A stretch of 64,000 nucleotides of DNA from Isoetes taiwanensis (Eukaryota > Streptophyta > Lycopodiopsida > Isoetales > Isoetaceae): NCBI GenBank assembly GCA_021234155.1, contig JAJEKV010000004.1:29667305-29731304 (forward strand). Reading direction: 5' to 3'. Positions 33,527 through 44,101 of this stretch are shown piece by piece (the first letter of the stretch is position 1; each line of letters begins with the position of its first letter). Below the pieces are notes generated by a model. The model made no database searches. It saw only the letters and a list, made by a program, of their open reading frames with translations, and was not told the origin of the DNA. The position numbers were made by a program, and so were the translations under genes.

Positions 33527-35426
33527 TTTATATGAGGAAGAGATATGTTCAAAGAAGATGATACCATTGTCATCTTGAATGGACAAAACATGTGCATCAA
33601 GAGTGGGGTAGGCTATGGGAGAGGAACAAAAGCACTACTCTTAGAGATATCAGAGACAATAACTTTAGTTACATAAAATAGTTTAGGTAGCGGTATAAGA
33701 AATTGGTTTATACTATATTGCAGATAGATGAGAACTCAAAAGGCTTTAAATTGAACATGATGTTCAGATAGAAATTGAATATGATCTCTAGATAGAAATG
33801 TTGCTTATTAATAAAGTTTCGGGCAACTTGAGCGGAGAACTCTCAAAAGTTTACATAGCGGAGAACTCTCAAAAGTTTACATACAATTTTTTGCAAGAAT
33901 GTAAAGTACCTCAACAACACAAATCAATAAAGATACATGTTCCACATTATCTTTTGCAACAATATTTGCTTACTTTACCAAACAACACACATCCAATTTA
34001 TCCGAAGTCTTACAGGGCTGTGGCCAAATCCAAGTTATATGATAGACAACAATCATTGATGATGCTACAGACTTTACAAATGGCTACATGTTTTTCCTTC
34101 TAGTTGGTAACCTGCTCCTCCCCTACTTAAACTGGATAAAAATCAAACTATATCTGGGTTTCAGAGGCATAACATAAGTGCATCAACATTATGTAGAAAC
34201 CTATATTATACAATACTGTATACAGTATACAGTATACTCTAGGTTTGTTGCAGCAACATATCTGCATTGTATTTCTATACCACTTCCATGGCATTCCATT
34301 CTAATTTGAAATAGTCTAGCACTCAATGGCACCTGCAAAAAGTTTATGCTCGTGTCAGATGGGGGAAAAGAAATTGGGCAAAAGTTCTTGCCCAAATCTG
34401 CAAGCAAGAAGCCTCATCGAATCTGCATGGCTACTTGCTTGTCTTGCTGCATCTGGCCAGAAAACATCCTAGCATTTACCCAAATCATTTCTAAATAATT
34501 GAACCCTCTTATAACCGAATAATACCATGCATGTTCCACAGTATCTTTTGCAACAATATTTGCTACACATCCAGTTTATCTCAAGTTCTACAGGGTTGTG
34601 GCCAAATCTTAATATCCTATATCCAAGTTATATGGTAGACAACAATCACTGATGATGCTACAGACTTTACATATGATTTATATATTTTTTCTTCTAGTTA
34701 GTAGCCTGCTCCTCTCCTACTTGAACTGGATAAAAATCACATATCACTTCCCAAGCATTTCATTCTAATTCAAAATGGTCTAGCACTGGCCCCTGCAGAA
34801 AGTAGTTTATGCTTGTATCAGATGGGTGAAAAGAAATGATGTCAACCAAATATTAAATTCCTAAGAAATCATATCAGAAACATACATCCTCTCTTATTAT
34901 TTTGAACAAAAATTTATAATCTCTTTATTTGCAAATATGCTGGAAAAACTTGGTTGATATTGAATCAGAAGCATGGCAAACAGGAAAAGTTTAAAAGAAT
35001 CAAGTGAATTAAGGATGGAACTATTTCTTAGAACTTTATGCATGCATTGGTTATGGTCAGCCACTTTACTAAAAAGCCCAATAGATATGTGCAGTATTCT
35101 GAGGTCCCTTTTCTTATCAGAAACGAACTTCTATCAATCAAATATAGCTTTCAGTGCTTTACTGTTATAGACAAAAAGACAAAAGCATTTCAAACCTGGT
35201 AGAAAGACAAAAGCATTTCAAACCTGGTAGAAATCGCTCCTGTAATCAATCCAGTTGTGTTTACTTCATGCTCGATTGCTCAGTTGTAGATCCATCAAAT
35301 GCAAAACTACAACTCCGGAAAGGAAAAGAGTGGGTCTACACTATCCGATTAAGAATGAAACAATTCACATAAGCCCAACATCTGTGGAAAAATAGATAAT
35401 AGTTTAGAAGAAGTTGCTGATGTCTT
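33527..35426. other. Non-coding interval with short repeats between Helitron array and E2 pol
   Basis: No gene recognised. A 26-bp direct repeat (GCGGAGAACTCTCAAAAG...) lies at about 33833-33885. A diverged duplication at about 33937-34340 and 34530-34830 shares TATCTTTTGCAACAATATTTG and GATGATGCTACAGACTTTAC. A 28-bp doublet (GACAAAAGCATTTCAAACC) lies at 35170-35232. A palindrome-rich ACTGTATACAGTATACAG lies at 34213-34240. The Helitron 5' end should lie here but I could not place it. Confidence 0.55.
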
Positions 35427-37110
35427 TTAATGCAACAGGTGACCATTTTTTTCTTGCCTCACGAAATCAACCAGAACCCGTTGTTCCACAATACCAAAGG
35501 CAGCGGGCAATGCCGTGTCGAGGATTAACTCGGGCACTATTTCAATTTGCTCCTCTGTCATCTCCAATAAAGTTGGAGTTTTCAAAACCTCCTCCAGGTT
35601 TGGAGTGTGCCTCTTCAACAGGCTCACATGGAAGACCTTATGGACTTTAAGATGGGCAGGTAAGTCGAGCTTGTAGGCTTGGCTCCCTACTTGCTCTAAA
35701 ATCTTGAAAGGTCCCGCCCACCTTGGAGCAAGCTTCTTATAATTGCCGATGTGAAGCTTCGCTTGCTTGACCTTGATCTTGAGCCAAACATTGTCCCCAA
35801 CTTGGAATTCTCTTGCGGTCCTATGCTTGTCAGCTATGCTCTTCTGCCGAGTCCTTGCTGCTAGAAGACATCCTCTCACTTCTTCCACAAGCTGCTGCAT
35901 ATCACGTGAGAAACTTCAACTTTAGACACTAGACTATGCCAAGTGCCTGGTGTCAAGCATGTGATAACCATTTGATCATAAAGGGGGACATTTCACATTT
36001 GAGAAGATTCTTGCTTGGTACTATTATACGGAAATTCTACCAAGTAGATATAGTCATCCCATTTAGATTGCTCCACACATAGTTCCTCAGCATATTTTCT
36101 ATGATTCAATTTGTGCGCTCCGTTTGGCCGTCTGTTTGGGGATGATAGGCCATGCTCATGGCCAACATGATCTGGATCGTGTTGAAGAAGTTCTTCTAGA
36201 AGGCACTTATGAACTTTGGATCCCTATCTGAAATAATTTCCCTTGGCATCCCATGCAATCTAAATATTTCCTTCGTGAAGAGCAAAGCGGTGTCCAATGC
36301 TGTATCCGTGGTTCGACATGGCAAAAAGTGAGCCATCTTAGATAACTTGTCGACTACTACCATTAAGGCATCATGGCCCCTTGCTGTTCTTGGGAGGCCG
36401 GTTGTGAAAGCCATGCTGACAACCTTCCACTTAGCTGTTGGCATTGCCAAGAGTTGCAAAGTTCTTGGAATTTGAAGTCTCGACCTTTGTTTGCTGATAA
36501 AGCTGACATTGTCGAATGTAGCTAGCTATCTCCTTCTTCATGCCAGACCAATAATAACTACTTCTTATCTTGAAGTAGGTTTTTATGAACCCTGCATGGC
36601 CGGCTATTGGGCTATTGTGAGTGTCATGAAGGATTAACTTCCTCACTCCTGATGATTCGGGGACTCAAAGTTTGTCCTTATGGTAGAGAAGATTTCCTTC
36701 CCTCTTATATCCTTTATAAGCTTCTCTTTCCTTGTCTGTCCTTGCTTCCTTGCAAAGACTAGCCCATATTTCCTTGAACTCCTTGCTTGAAGGCAAGACT
36801 TCTTCAATCTTCTTGCCGAAGTCGCTATGCAGTGTGGAGATGGCATTGCAATGAACTCGTGTCTCCAATGGCCTTCGAGAGAGAGCGTCCACAACCACAT
36901 TTAAATTTCTCGGCTTGTAGACTATCTCAAAGTCATATTCTTCGAGGAATTCCATCCACCGCCTTTGTCTCAAATTGAGGAGTGGTTGTGTAAAGATATA
37001 TCGGAGGCTCTGGTGATCTGTATCCAGCTGGAACTTCCTACCAAGCAGGTAGTGCCTCCAAATGCATAGGGCTCTCACTATATCCAAGAGTTCCTGGTCG
37101 TCGTGCTCTC
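35427..37110 (-). pseudogene. E2 pol remnant: RNase H and integrase
   Basis: Pieces in order from the right: RNase H and connection (TDHQSLRYIFTQPLLNLRQ, VVDALSRRP; 36643-37087); integrase zinc domain (HDTHNSPIAGHAGF...CQLY, second Cys of the last pair is Tyr; 36431-36646); integrase core (VVVDKLSKMAHFLPC, ISDRDPKFISAF; 36196-36459; YHPQTDGQTERTN near 36120); and C-terminal domain (VWLKIKVKQAKLHIGN, GPFKILEQVGSQAYKLDLP, VFHVSLLKRH; 35427-35900). Where E3 has its chromodomain this protein ends with VEQRVLVDFVRQEKNGH, so the chromodomain is divergent or lost. Gag, protease and reverse transcriptase are deleted. Stops near 36190 and 36080. Confidence 0.8.
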
Positions 37111-37526
37111 ACTATGGCCTTCGTCGTGCTCTCGGCCGAACAAGTTCCTAGATTGCCACTGATGTTGCTGATCCTGACCTTGGGACCTTGAGCCAGTGTT
37201 CTTGGCTGCAAGTATTAGTCATTATGGTTGTTATTTAAAGTTATACATCATATAACATCATTTATAGGTTAATTGTTGTTAGTCATAAAAGAAATCAAGT
37301 TGAAATTCAACTTATAAGTTAATAATGGGTTATAGTAGTTGATACATCAGAAGCTTGTGTTACAGAGAAATTAATAAGAGTACATGAAGGTTTTAAAACA
37401 GAGGAACAAGGGGGTGTTCCATCGTCGAGAGCCCTTCATGATCTTAAAGAAATTCTTCACATTTTTGAGTCACAGACCCTTGCCGACGTTGTGCAGGATG
37501 TTTCTGGATGATCCGCCTTCAAGAGC
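37111..37526. other. Deletion-joined stretch of E2
   Basis: Holds a short duplicated GTCGTGCTCTC (near 37095 and 37121) next to the RNase H fragment and otherwise AT-rich sequence. No gene recognised. The missing gag-protease-RT would normally lie between ORF2 and RNase H, so the deletion scar is probably here. Confidence 0.5.
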
Positions 37527-38941
37527 TCAATCCATTTGAGGTGGTGGAAGTGGAGGTGCTGTAGCCACGACGACCATCATTGGCACTTCCCTTAGGTGAC
37601 TACTGGCGGAGTCGAGGCTGTAGAGGACCACCGATCTTTTGAAGAGGATGATGTGATCTGTGTTGTCCCTCAACTTGGTGTGCTGGCCGAACCCTGAAAG
37701 TGCAATCAAGAGTGCACTATGGTCTCCTCCCCTCGTGGGCTGAACTCTTTGTGGAAGACTATCATCTGGCCCTGACTAAGGACTGCGAGGTAGTATCAAA
37801 GCGTCTTCCCCTTTTGGAATCCCGCTGCCTGCGACCCTGTGCCCTTCCTTTGAGCCGCTCCACCGTAGAGTGCTAGGAGGTCTTCATGGTCCCTCCACAT
37901 AGTGGTTGCACTGTCTAGGTTGATGCTGCTGGATGCCTCCCGCATACTTCGTGCTCGAACGGGTCGGCTAGAGCTTGGGCCCCTCCCAAGTTTGTAAAAC
38001 CTGCTTTGGATCGCTTGAAACTCCTTCTCTGGGATGATTAGCGGTTGTTGGTGATACAATTCCCTTATGTACTCATATGCGGCGGCGTCGGGCATCGTCT
38101 CGCCGGCATATGAGTGCCGGTCTGCTACTTCCCTTGGGGCTTCTTGGTATGAGTAGTCAATGAAGTCGCTCTGCTGTCCTTCTGCAGTCAGACCTAAGAG
38201 CTCGTCGATCCTGAGCCCTTTTTCTAAGCAGTATGGAAGATGGAGGATGTTAGGTGCAAGAATGTACTCCTCCCCTTCGATCACTATCGGAGATAGGGTT
38301 GTGATGTCAATAGGTGGTTCGTTGGCCCGCCTAGTGTCTTCATCATGCATTGATATTTGTCTCTCTATTATTGATACTTCCCTGCTCTCCCAATCTTGGT
38401 CGTCCTCCCTTTCCTGCTTATAGTCTTGCTTGATCTGAAGTGCCCCTGATGCAGTGCCGTGGTAGACATACTCTGTGGACTGAATCTCGTGGATCTGGTC
38501 CTGTTCTACTCTGGTGTTGGGTGGTGCAAGGTCCAAGGGTTGGATCAAAGGTTTCCCCACCTCTGTTGATTGCCCTGTAATGCATAAACAAATAATAGAA
38601 CCGCATGTGCCAAGACATACCTATGCCTGTGAGCCTTACACTCATATAATCAGGCATATTCTTCGTCCTATCCCACAACTGGCCGTTGACTCTAGATCCC
38701 CCGTCTAAGACTTGACTTAACGACTCCAAGGACATTCACTTGCCTCCCCTTGGGGGAAGACTGACTTCCCAGGTAAGACTTGTTGGTCATACTGGCATAC
38801 AATATCTGTGTAATAGGGGGTTCTAATCCAGGTTGCATGGAGGTCGAAGAGATGGTCAAAGACATGGAAGGCCTCCTCTGCAGGGACATCACAGATGTGG
38901 TTGGCACTATTGTACCATTCAACAAAGTTCGTGGGCGCCAT
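37527..38941 (-). CDS. E2 ORF2: element-borne gene of unknown function
   Basis: Starts at MAPTNFVEWYNSANH (ATG at 38939-38941), with a TATA box about 110 bp upstream. Includes DHLFDLHATWIRTPYYTDIV, a 254-codon open block (37796-38560; EGEEYILAPNILHLPYCLE), and a C-terminal block GFGQHTKLRDNTDHIILFK after a TGA near 37796. A GT...AG pair near 38640-38580 (GTAAGG to GCATTACAG) could be a short intron. The upstream gene of E3 (55799-57085) begins similarly (MARPTLQQWYVDGEHWD, then FD and YY at matching places), so I read both as one gene family. No known domain recognised. Confidence 0.5.
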
Positions 38942-39051
38942 TGAGCAGAGATTAAGGTAGAAAACGTTTGGGAAGGATTGACAAAGGTCTGGAAAATCGC
39001 CTAAGAGGATGAGAGCAAATTTGGTGAAGAGAAAATGGCAATTGAGGCCCC

Positions 39052-39059
39052 TTTTTATA
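39052..39059 (-). promoter_or_regulatory. TATA box of E2 ORF2
   Basis: TATAAAAA on the minus strand followed by GGGGCC, about 111-118 bp before the ORF2 ATG. E3 ORF2 has TATAAAACCCC about 84-90 bp before its ATG. The shared position argues that ORF2 is transcribed on its own, separately from the LTR transcript. Confidence 0.6.
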
Positions 39060-39568
39060 GACTAAGGCTACCTAGGTTTCCGTGCCCAAGACTCCTTGAG
39101 CAGGTAGACCTATGTTCTAAGGCTATGGATCTCCAAATTAGGTAACATGAAGTGCAAATCTAAGCAAAACAAGTCAAGAAACACTATATGGCAGTTGCTG
39201 GATCAAATTTCGACAAGTTTTGGTCAAACATGCTCGACTCGAGTTAGACCACGTGAAAGGCGTCTGCGTTCGGGACGCAGAGGCCATCGACGCGATCAGA
39301 ACCGAGTGGGTCATTTTTGGCAAAACTAGACATTTTCAAAAGCTACAAGACACTAAAATGCATGTTTGGAACAATTCTAGACTAATTAGCAACCTATTTT
39401 ATGTTAAGATGACATGAAAAAGTGCAATTATAGGTGATTCGAGTCAGATTGCGCGAAACGCATCTGCTTTCGCGAGCAAGGGCCATCGGTAGACCCGAGT
39501 GGGTTGACTTTGACATAAAATTTAATTTAAAGACGAAATTTTAAACTAGCATGTTATAGGATGTTGTA
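39060..39568. other. Upstream region of E2 ORF2 with imperfect repeats
   Basis: No gene. Two related segments at about 39238-39312 and 39440-39510 share GAGT-AGA, GCGTCTGC or GCATCTGC, GGCCATCG and CCGAGTGGGT. They could be upstream promoter elements of ORF2, or the start of Helitron H2; the H2 5' end is unresolved within about 39100-39750. Confidence 0.4.
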
Positions 39569-39804
39569 TCCAGCCCTAAATCGGAGGGCTAAGATTGGAC
39601 TCCATGAACGGCTAAGATTTGTTTTTGTTTTTAGATCACGACTAACCCTAACCATCAGACGTACTTCTAAAGAAGAAATTCTTCAATTCAGTTCCTTCAA
39701 GAAGCACCTCAACGGTTCTCGCGTCAACGGCACTACCCTGGGCACGAGGTGGTATAACATGCATGCTTTTCTGAATAATCCAACTTACGTTTTGGCTTCC
39801 ACAG

Positions 39805-40094
39805 TATGCTGTTACGATCTTGAACCTAACCCAGGAATACCATGGTGCTCATGCAAAAATCAATGTCCAAAATCCATGGGGTCAGGATCCACAAACAGAA
39901 TTTAGCATTGCCCAATTATGGGTCCTCGCAGGAAGCTATGAGAATAAGGATCTGAATAGCATAGAGGCAGGATGGCAGGTCTGTTATTTCCTAACTTATC
40001 CCGACTTTCTCAACTATGATCTATAACATTCTTGGTTTGAGGCATCATGCAGGTTTATTACTCAGAGACCCCGAGGCTCTTCATATATTGGACT
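39805..40094 (+). pseudogene. Captured exons of a neprosin-domain (DUF239) gene
   Basis: Exon 39805-39978 (preceded by CCACAG, followed by CAG|GT) encodes YHGAHAKINVQNPW, EFSIAQLWVLAGS and DLNSIEAGWQ. Exon 40053-40094 (GCAG before, GTGAGT after) encodes VYYSETPRLFIYWT. Neprosin-domain plant proteins have this order (GA.A.INVW..., SLSQIWVL, LNSIEAGWQV.P, TRLF.YWT). The rest of the gene is absent, so this is a fragment. Confidence 0.75.
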
Positions 40095-40377
40095 GTGAGT
40101 TCTCTTAGATCGAAACTTCTTATTTAGGCCTTGGTTAGTTTTATTCATCTCAGAGTTGTTCCATTCTTGCAGAGAGACGCATATCTTATCATAACTATCT
40201 TGGCATTATGAGATTGGTCTGTTCTGTTGCAGAGCTAATGTGATGCTTGATGGAGCTTTGGTCAGTCTACAAAGTCTATAATGCCAAAAAGTATGATCGC
40301 TGTCTTCAAGTAATTAAAGTTTTCCTTTATGTGTATGGTCTAGATCATTTTTATGAGTGGGCACTTCATAAATGCAG

Positions 40378-40890
40378 GAGAATGTCCACTTGATCTTGGT
40401 GGGTATTTTATTATCAGGGGAACTGAGAAGGTGATTCTGATACTATTGCAACTTTCTAAGAATCGGATAATCATTGATACTGATAGCAGTGGCAGGTATG
40501 TAACAGTCTAAGAAATTTACGATTATGCCATTATTCTTATCATGGTTCAGTTAAAATAGAAATTGTGCATCTAGATGGCTCAAAAATGCACATTGAAAAT
40601 TGGTTTCAAATGATGGCCTTTTCTGTGCCAATATGATACTGCTTAATTAAGAAGTCTTACATCAGGATTCCTTTTGTTAGTGTTCCGTTTTGTTAGTACA
40701 AAAAATTGATTGATGGTTTACTATTTTTCTTTTCAGTGTCACGGCTTCTGTGACAAGTAGTACACATGAACGTAAAAGCAAGACAAACATTCTTATGAAG
40801 CATGGCAAAATTTACCTTCATCTCAATACTTTCTCGGATGATGTATTAAAACTGTTCTTGACCAGGAGATTGTGAAGATGGTTGGTCAGG
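40378..40890 (+). pseudogene. NRPC2: Captured exons of RNA polymerase III subunit 2 (NRPC2/RPC2)
   Basis: Exon 40378-40495 (AATGCAG before, GTATGT after) encodes [20 protein letters not shown] and [14 protein letters not shown]. The next exon starts at 40737 after TTTTCAG and encodes VTASVTSSTHERKSKTNI and KHGKIYLHLNTFSDDV. After an internal deletion it gives DQEIVKMVGQEP. These blocks match the second-largest subunit of Pol III in its protrusion/lobe region. It is a small middle fragment and cannot encode the subunit. Confidence 0.8.
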
Positions 40891-41220
40891 AACCTAAGAT
40901 TTGGGGGCCCTTTGCACCATATGAGGTTGAGCTTAGGCCAAAGATTCGTGTAACAAATTATCATGTATCATCACTTCAGATGAACCGTGACCCTTTGTTC
41001 ACTGCTCCAATCTCAAATAGCTTAGGCCAAAGATCCATGTAACAAATTATCCTCTATCACCAAGGGCTTCAGATGAACCGTGACCCTTTGTTCACTGCTC
41101 CAATCTCAAATATGGCATCCATTTTACTTCCACGGCCACTTCCAGGTTCATTCCAATTTCTAGACCATGTTGAACCAAACTTCAAAGTAATATGGAATAT
41201 TGCGGCGTAGCTTAAGCAAT
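40891..41220 (+). pseudogene. Third captured fragment with a tandem duplication
   Basis: Continues the open frame with EVELRPKIRVTNYHVSSLQ and MNRDPLFTAPISN. An about 90-bp segment (TTAGGCCAAAGAT...CAATCTCAAAT) is repeated at about 40932-41018 and 41021-41112. Then comes a short tail PLPGSFQFLDHVEPNFKVIW. I cannot name the source gene; it may be a further host exon. Confidence 0.4.
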
Positions 41221-42244
41221 CATAGATGGTCTGTTGGGTGGTTGTGAATCGGACAACTTCTAAGCAACTCCATATTTGTTCTAGGAAACTTGCTCAAGCG
41301 AAGAATTTTCTGTGCTGTGTTGTTCTTATTTTAACAGAAGTATTATGCCATAATAGTGAAGGTCTAATGTGGTATGCTTGCATGCAAATGCCATAATGCA
41401 TTTAGCATCACATGAAGCGATCTGAATGCATATGATTGAGTATGTTTTGGCTTAGACAAAGATCATGGAGACTAAAATATACAAGCATATGTATTTAGCT
41501 CGGGAGGAGTAAATTCAACTTCAATTCTTGCACTGGCGAAGATGTAGACCAATCTAGAACGCACGAGGATGACATGCACAAAAAAACTTTAGAAAATTGG
41601 TTGACATTTTGAGGATGACATGCTCCAAAAAACTTTAGAAATTTGGCTGACATTTTGAAAGTGTCTTGGTGGGCATATTATTACTCCTATTTCACATAGT
41701 ATAGTTGAACATTACTAAAGGTTCAACATAAACATATTATTACTCCTATTTCACATAGTATAATTGAACATTACTAAAGGTTCAACATAAACATACTAGA
41801 GCTAAGTCAAATGGATATTAAAGCATAGGGCTTTTATGTCAAAGAGCAAGGGTACCAAATTATGCACTCTCTTCTCATTGTTGACTTATCATTTACGGGT
41901 TTCTAGCTAATCTTCAGCAACATTGGACACTATTACTATACTAAAATATAAATTTGGATATTTGGAAACATGCATATAGTTCTCAACAATCTAAAGTTAG
42001 AATGCACACAAAATTCCAGTTAAAAGTTTCCAACTTTAGTCCAATGCTCACTATGCCAACTTATCTCACCATTTAGGTTTTCTTCTAAGCATCGTTGCCA
42101 TAACTACGTAAAGACACACCTACTTATGCTCTTTTTGCTTCAACATGCACTTGATCCTATAGTAAATCATTGATAAGTGTGCATGTGTGAGAAAAGACCT
42201 CATCTCAAAAAAGACCACGTATCGTTGAGAGGTTCCCAACATTT
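41221..42244 (+). repeat. H2 3' half with short tandem repeats
   Basis: AT-rich, no gene. A 47-bp doublet (GAGGATGACATGC...TTTAGAAA) lies at about 41567-41658. A 59-bp doublet (ATATTATTACTCCTATTTC) lies at 41675-41793. Confidence 0.65.
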
Positions 42245-42272
42245 GCCCAGCAACGCTGGGCATCATTACTAG
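42245..42272 (+). terminator. H2 3' terminus: hairpin plus CTAG
   Basis: 7-bp stem GCCCAGC/GCTGGGC with an AAC loop, then ATCATTA, CTAG and flanking T. Nearly identical to the H1 end. Confidence 0.9.
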
Positions 42273-42381
42273 TAATAATAAGAACATTTTAATTACATTA
42301 TGAAAGGTTCTACACCAAACTGATTTACACAAAAAGGTAGCTTTATATGTATAATTTAACTAAGTACAAAATGGGAAGCTT

Positions 42382-43523
42382 CTAGGGCTTCTCCTTACGG
42401 ATTCTCCTGGCCAGGTGGAGATCCTTGGGCATTATTGTCACCCTCTTCGCGTGGATGGCGCACAAGTTGCCCTCCTCGAAGAGCTGCACTAGCTCCGCCT
42501 CTGCTGCCATTTGCAGGGATCGGACCGTTAGGGGTGTAACCCTATAATCGGTCCGGGACTCCTGCATAATCTCCCGGAGGAGCCGCTCGAATGGCACCTT
42601 CCAGATCAGGAGATTAATGCACTGCTGGAAGTGCCTAATCTCCCGAAATACCCGGGCGTGCTTCGAATTAGGTCCATGGTGGACCTTCTTCAGAGGCTCC
42701 GGCCGTGGTGGTGGTGGCTTTGGCTGGTTCTTCGGCCTCCCACCCTTGACGTACTTCTATATGTTCTGCTTACAATATCGGTCAGTGTACCTCCTCCACC
42801 TGCGGAGGTATTCTTGGTAGGCCTTCTTTCTCCTCTGGAACTCGCGGTCCTGCTTCAGCATGAACTCACGTTACCTTTGGCTTCTTCACTACCTTCGGTG
42901 GCTTGGGCCACTTCGGGTAGGGTGGACGGGTGTTGGAGTTAGATGTTTCCCCAGTGTTCTCTTCGGGCTCATCCTCCTCTTGCCCGCCGCTTCCTTCTTC
43001 CTCGTTCTCCTCCTCGTCCTCCTCGTCGGTAGCCTCCTGACAAGGTTCTTCGATATGGACCGTCCCTCGAGGCCGATCTTGGTTCCTCTTGGACCTTTTC
43101 TCCCTCCGCCTATCCTCCTTCTCCCTCTCCCTCTTCTTCCTCCGCGTCCGCTCCTCTGGCCATTCAGCTACCTTCTCCTTGCCCTTCTTCTTGGTGGAGC
43201 CGACTTCTTGCCGCCGCCGCTCCTCCTCCTCCTGTTGCTTTCCTTCCTCCTGGCCGCCCCCCTGCTGATGCTCCTCCTCCTGGTTCGACGACGGCCAGCT
43301 GGGCTCGACGGTTTCACCTGTCCTTTGGGTAGCTCCCGACGAGCTACTCTGCACCCGCTCATGGGAGGCATGTAAAGTCTCGTCCGTCGATGCGCTCCTC
43401 TTCCTCCCTCCCGGGATTGAGGTGCTCTGGGATCTTCTTGCTGCTACCCGCTGCTGCTTTTGCCATAGAAGGAGTATGTCTATGGCTCCTATACTTCTGA
43501 GCTGTGCACTTGGTTCGGGCCAT
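42382..43523 (-). CDS. E2-borne histone H3 variant with a long insert in the tail
   Basis: Starts [20 protein letters not shown], matching the canonical H3 N-terminus MARTKxTA, with K4 and K9 kept but R8 changed to Q and S10 to Y. A long charged insert of over 200 residues follows ([17 protein letters not shown]; acidic [10 protein letters not shown]). Then comes an H3 histone fold: [48 protein letters not shown] and [20 protein letters not shown], ending EKP. Loop 1 has canonical H3 length, not the longer CENH3 loop. The insert replaces the K14-K27 region, so no second ARKS motif is seen. Frame shifts near 43440 and 42868 and a TAG near 42760 interrupt it. The histone fold, from about 42640 to 42382, is open. 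A TATA box lies 181-192 bp upstream. Confidence 0.85.
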
Positions 43524-44084
43524 ATCTTATGGTTAAGAAAATGGATTAGCTTAAGCTGGAGATCAAGAAAGAGATGTTTAGGGTGAGATAGGATGAATAG
43601 GATGCTAAAATGGAAGAGATACTCTTAGGGCTAGGAATATTATCCAACCATTAATAGCTCTATTAATTAGCCTCCCTCCCCCCCTTCCCCCCATTAAATA
43701 CACCTATATATATACTATATTAATATATGGTTACTACTTTATTGTAATTAGAAATTCGATTTTTTTTAATTGTTTGGGGTGTTAATTATGGATTTGCGCC
43801 ATTTTTCACCTGGGTCTCAGATTGGAATGATTCTTCGACCCATTTTGGGTGAAATTTGACGTTCATGCATAATTTCCACTCCAATTTTACTAGAATGTTA
43901 ATTTGTCTCATACTTTTCCTGCACCTAACAACTTACTCTAACTTTACAACCCCACTACTTGGGAGAAAAAATTTTCCTCCCATTTTCGAGGTTCAATAGT
44001 GGGATTTTCATCCCATACTCTATTAGGCCGGTTAGACTACTTAGCTAAGGGTTATAGTCGTGCTAGTTCTTGGTCAACCAAGAA
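43524..44084. promoter_or_regulatory. E2 leader with TATA box upstream of the H3 gene
   Basis: On the minus strand, TATATATATAGG (43704-43715) is followed by a G-rich run (43671-43693, Cs on the plus strand) and then the H3 ATG at 43523. Otherwise AT-rich, no gene. An independent H3 promoter is plausible but not shown. Confidence 0.4.
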
Positions 44085-44100
44085 CATGGCTCTGATACCA
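44085..44100 (-). promoter_or_regulatory. E2 primer-binding site, initiator tRNA-Met type
   Basis: TGGTATCAGAGCCATG on the minus strand, 1 nt from the LTR end at 44102. This is the standard plant Met-initiator primer site and fixes E2 orientation and its 5' LTR. Confidence 0.9.
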
Positions 44101-44101
44101 T

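Larger units (their letters stand above)
39569..42272 (+). mobile_element. H2: non-autonomous Helitron carrying host gene exons
   Basis: The 3' end is exact: hairpin GCCCAGC-AAC-GCTGGGC at 42245-42261, then ATCATTA and CTAG (42269-42272), then T. It is the same end as H1, here on the plus strand. The 5' end is uncertain; A|TC at 39568/39569 is one candidate. It carries neprosin and RNA polymerase III subunit 2 exons in its own orientation, and short tandem repeats near the 3' end. It lies between the E2 histone gene and ORF2. Confidence 0.75.

Noticed and set aside
40378-40890. A functional Pol III subunit 2 gene
   Set aside because: Only a middle fragment with an internal deletion exists, inside a Helitron.
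42860-43375. Leu/Pro-rich 171-codon ORF on the plus strand
   Set aside because: It is the antisense of the charged Glu/Arg-rich insert of the E2 histone; composition follows from that.
42382-43523. CENH3 (centromeric H3) identity for the element histones
   Set aside because: The loop between the first two long helices has canonical H3 length, and the E3 tail keeps STGGK and [18 protein letters not shown]3 has a longer loop 1 and unrelated tail. They derive from an ordinary H3.
44085-44100. Part of a tRNA-Met gene
   Set aside because: Only the primer-binding stretch next to an LTR is present; no cloverleaf can be formed around it.
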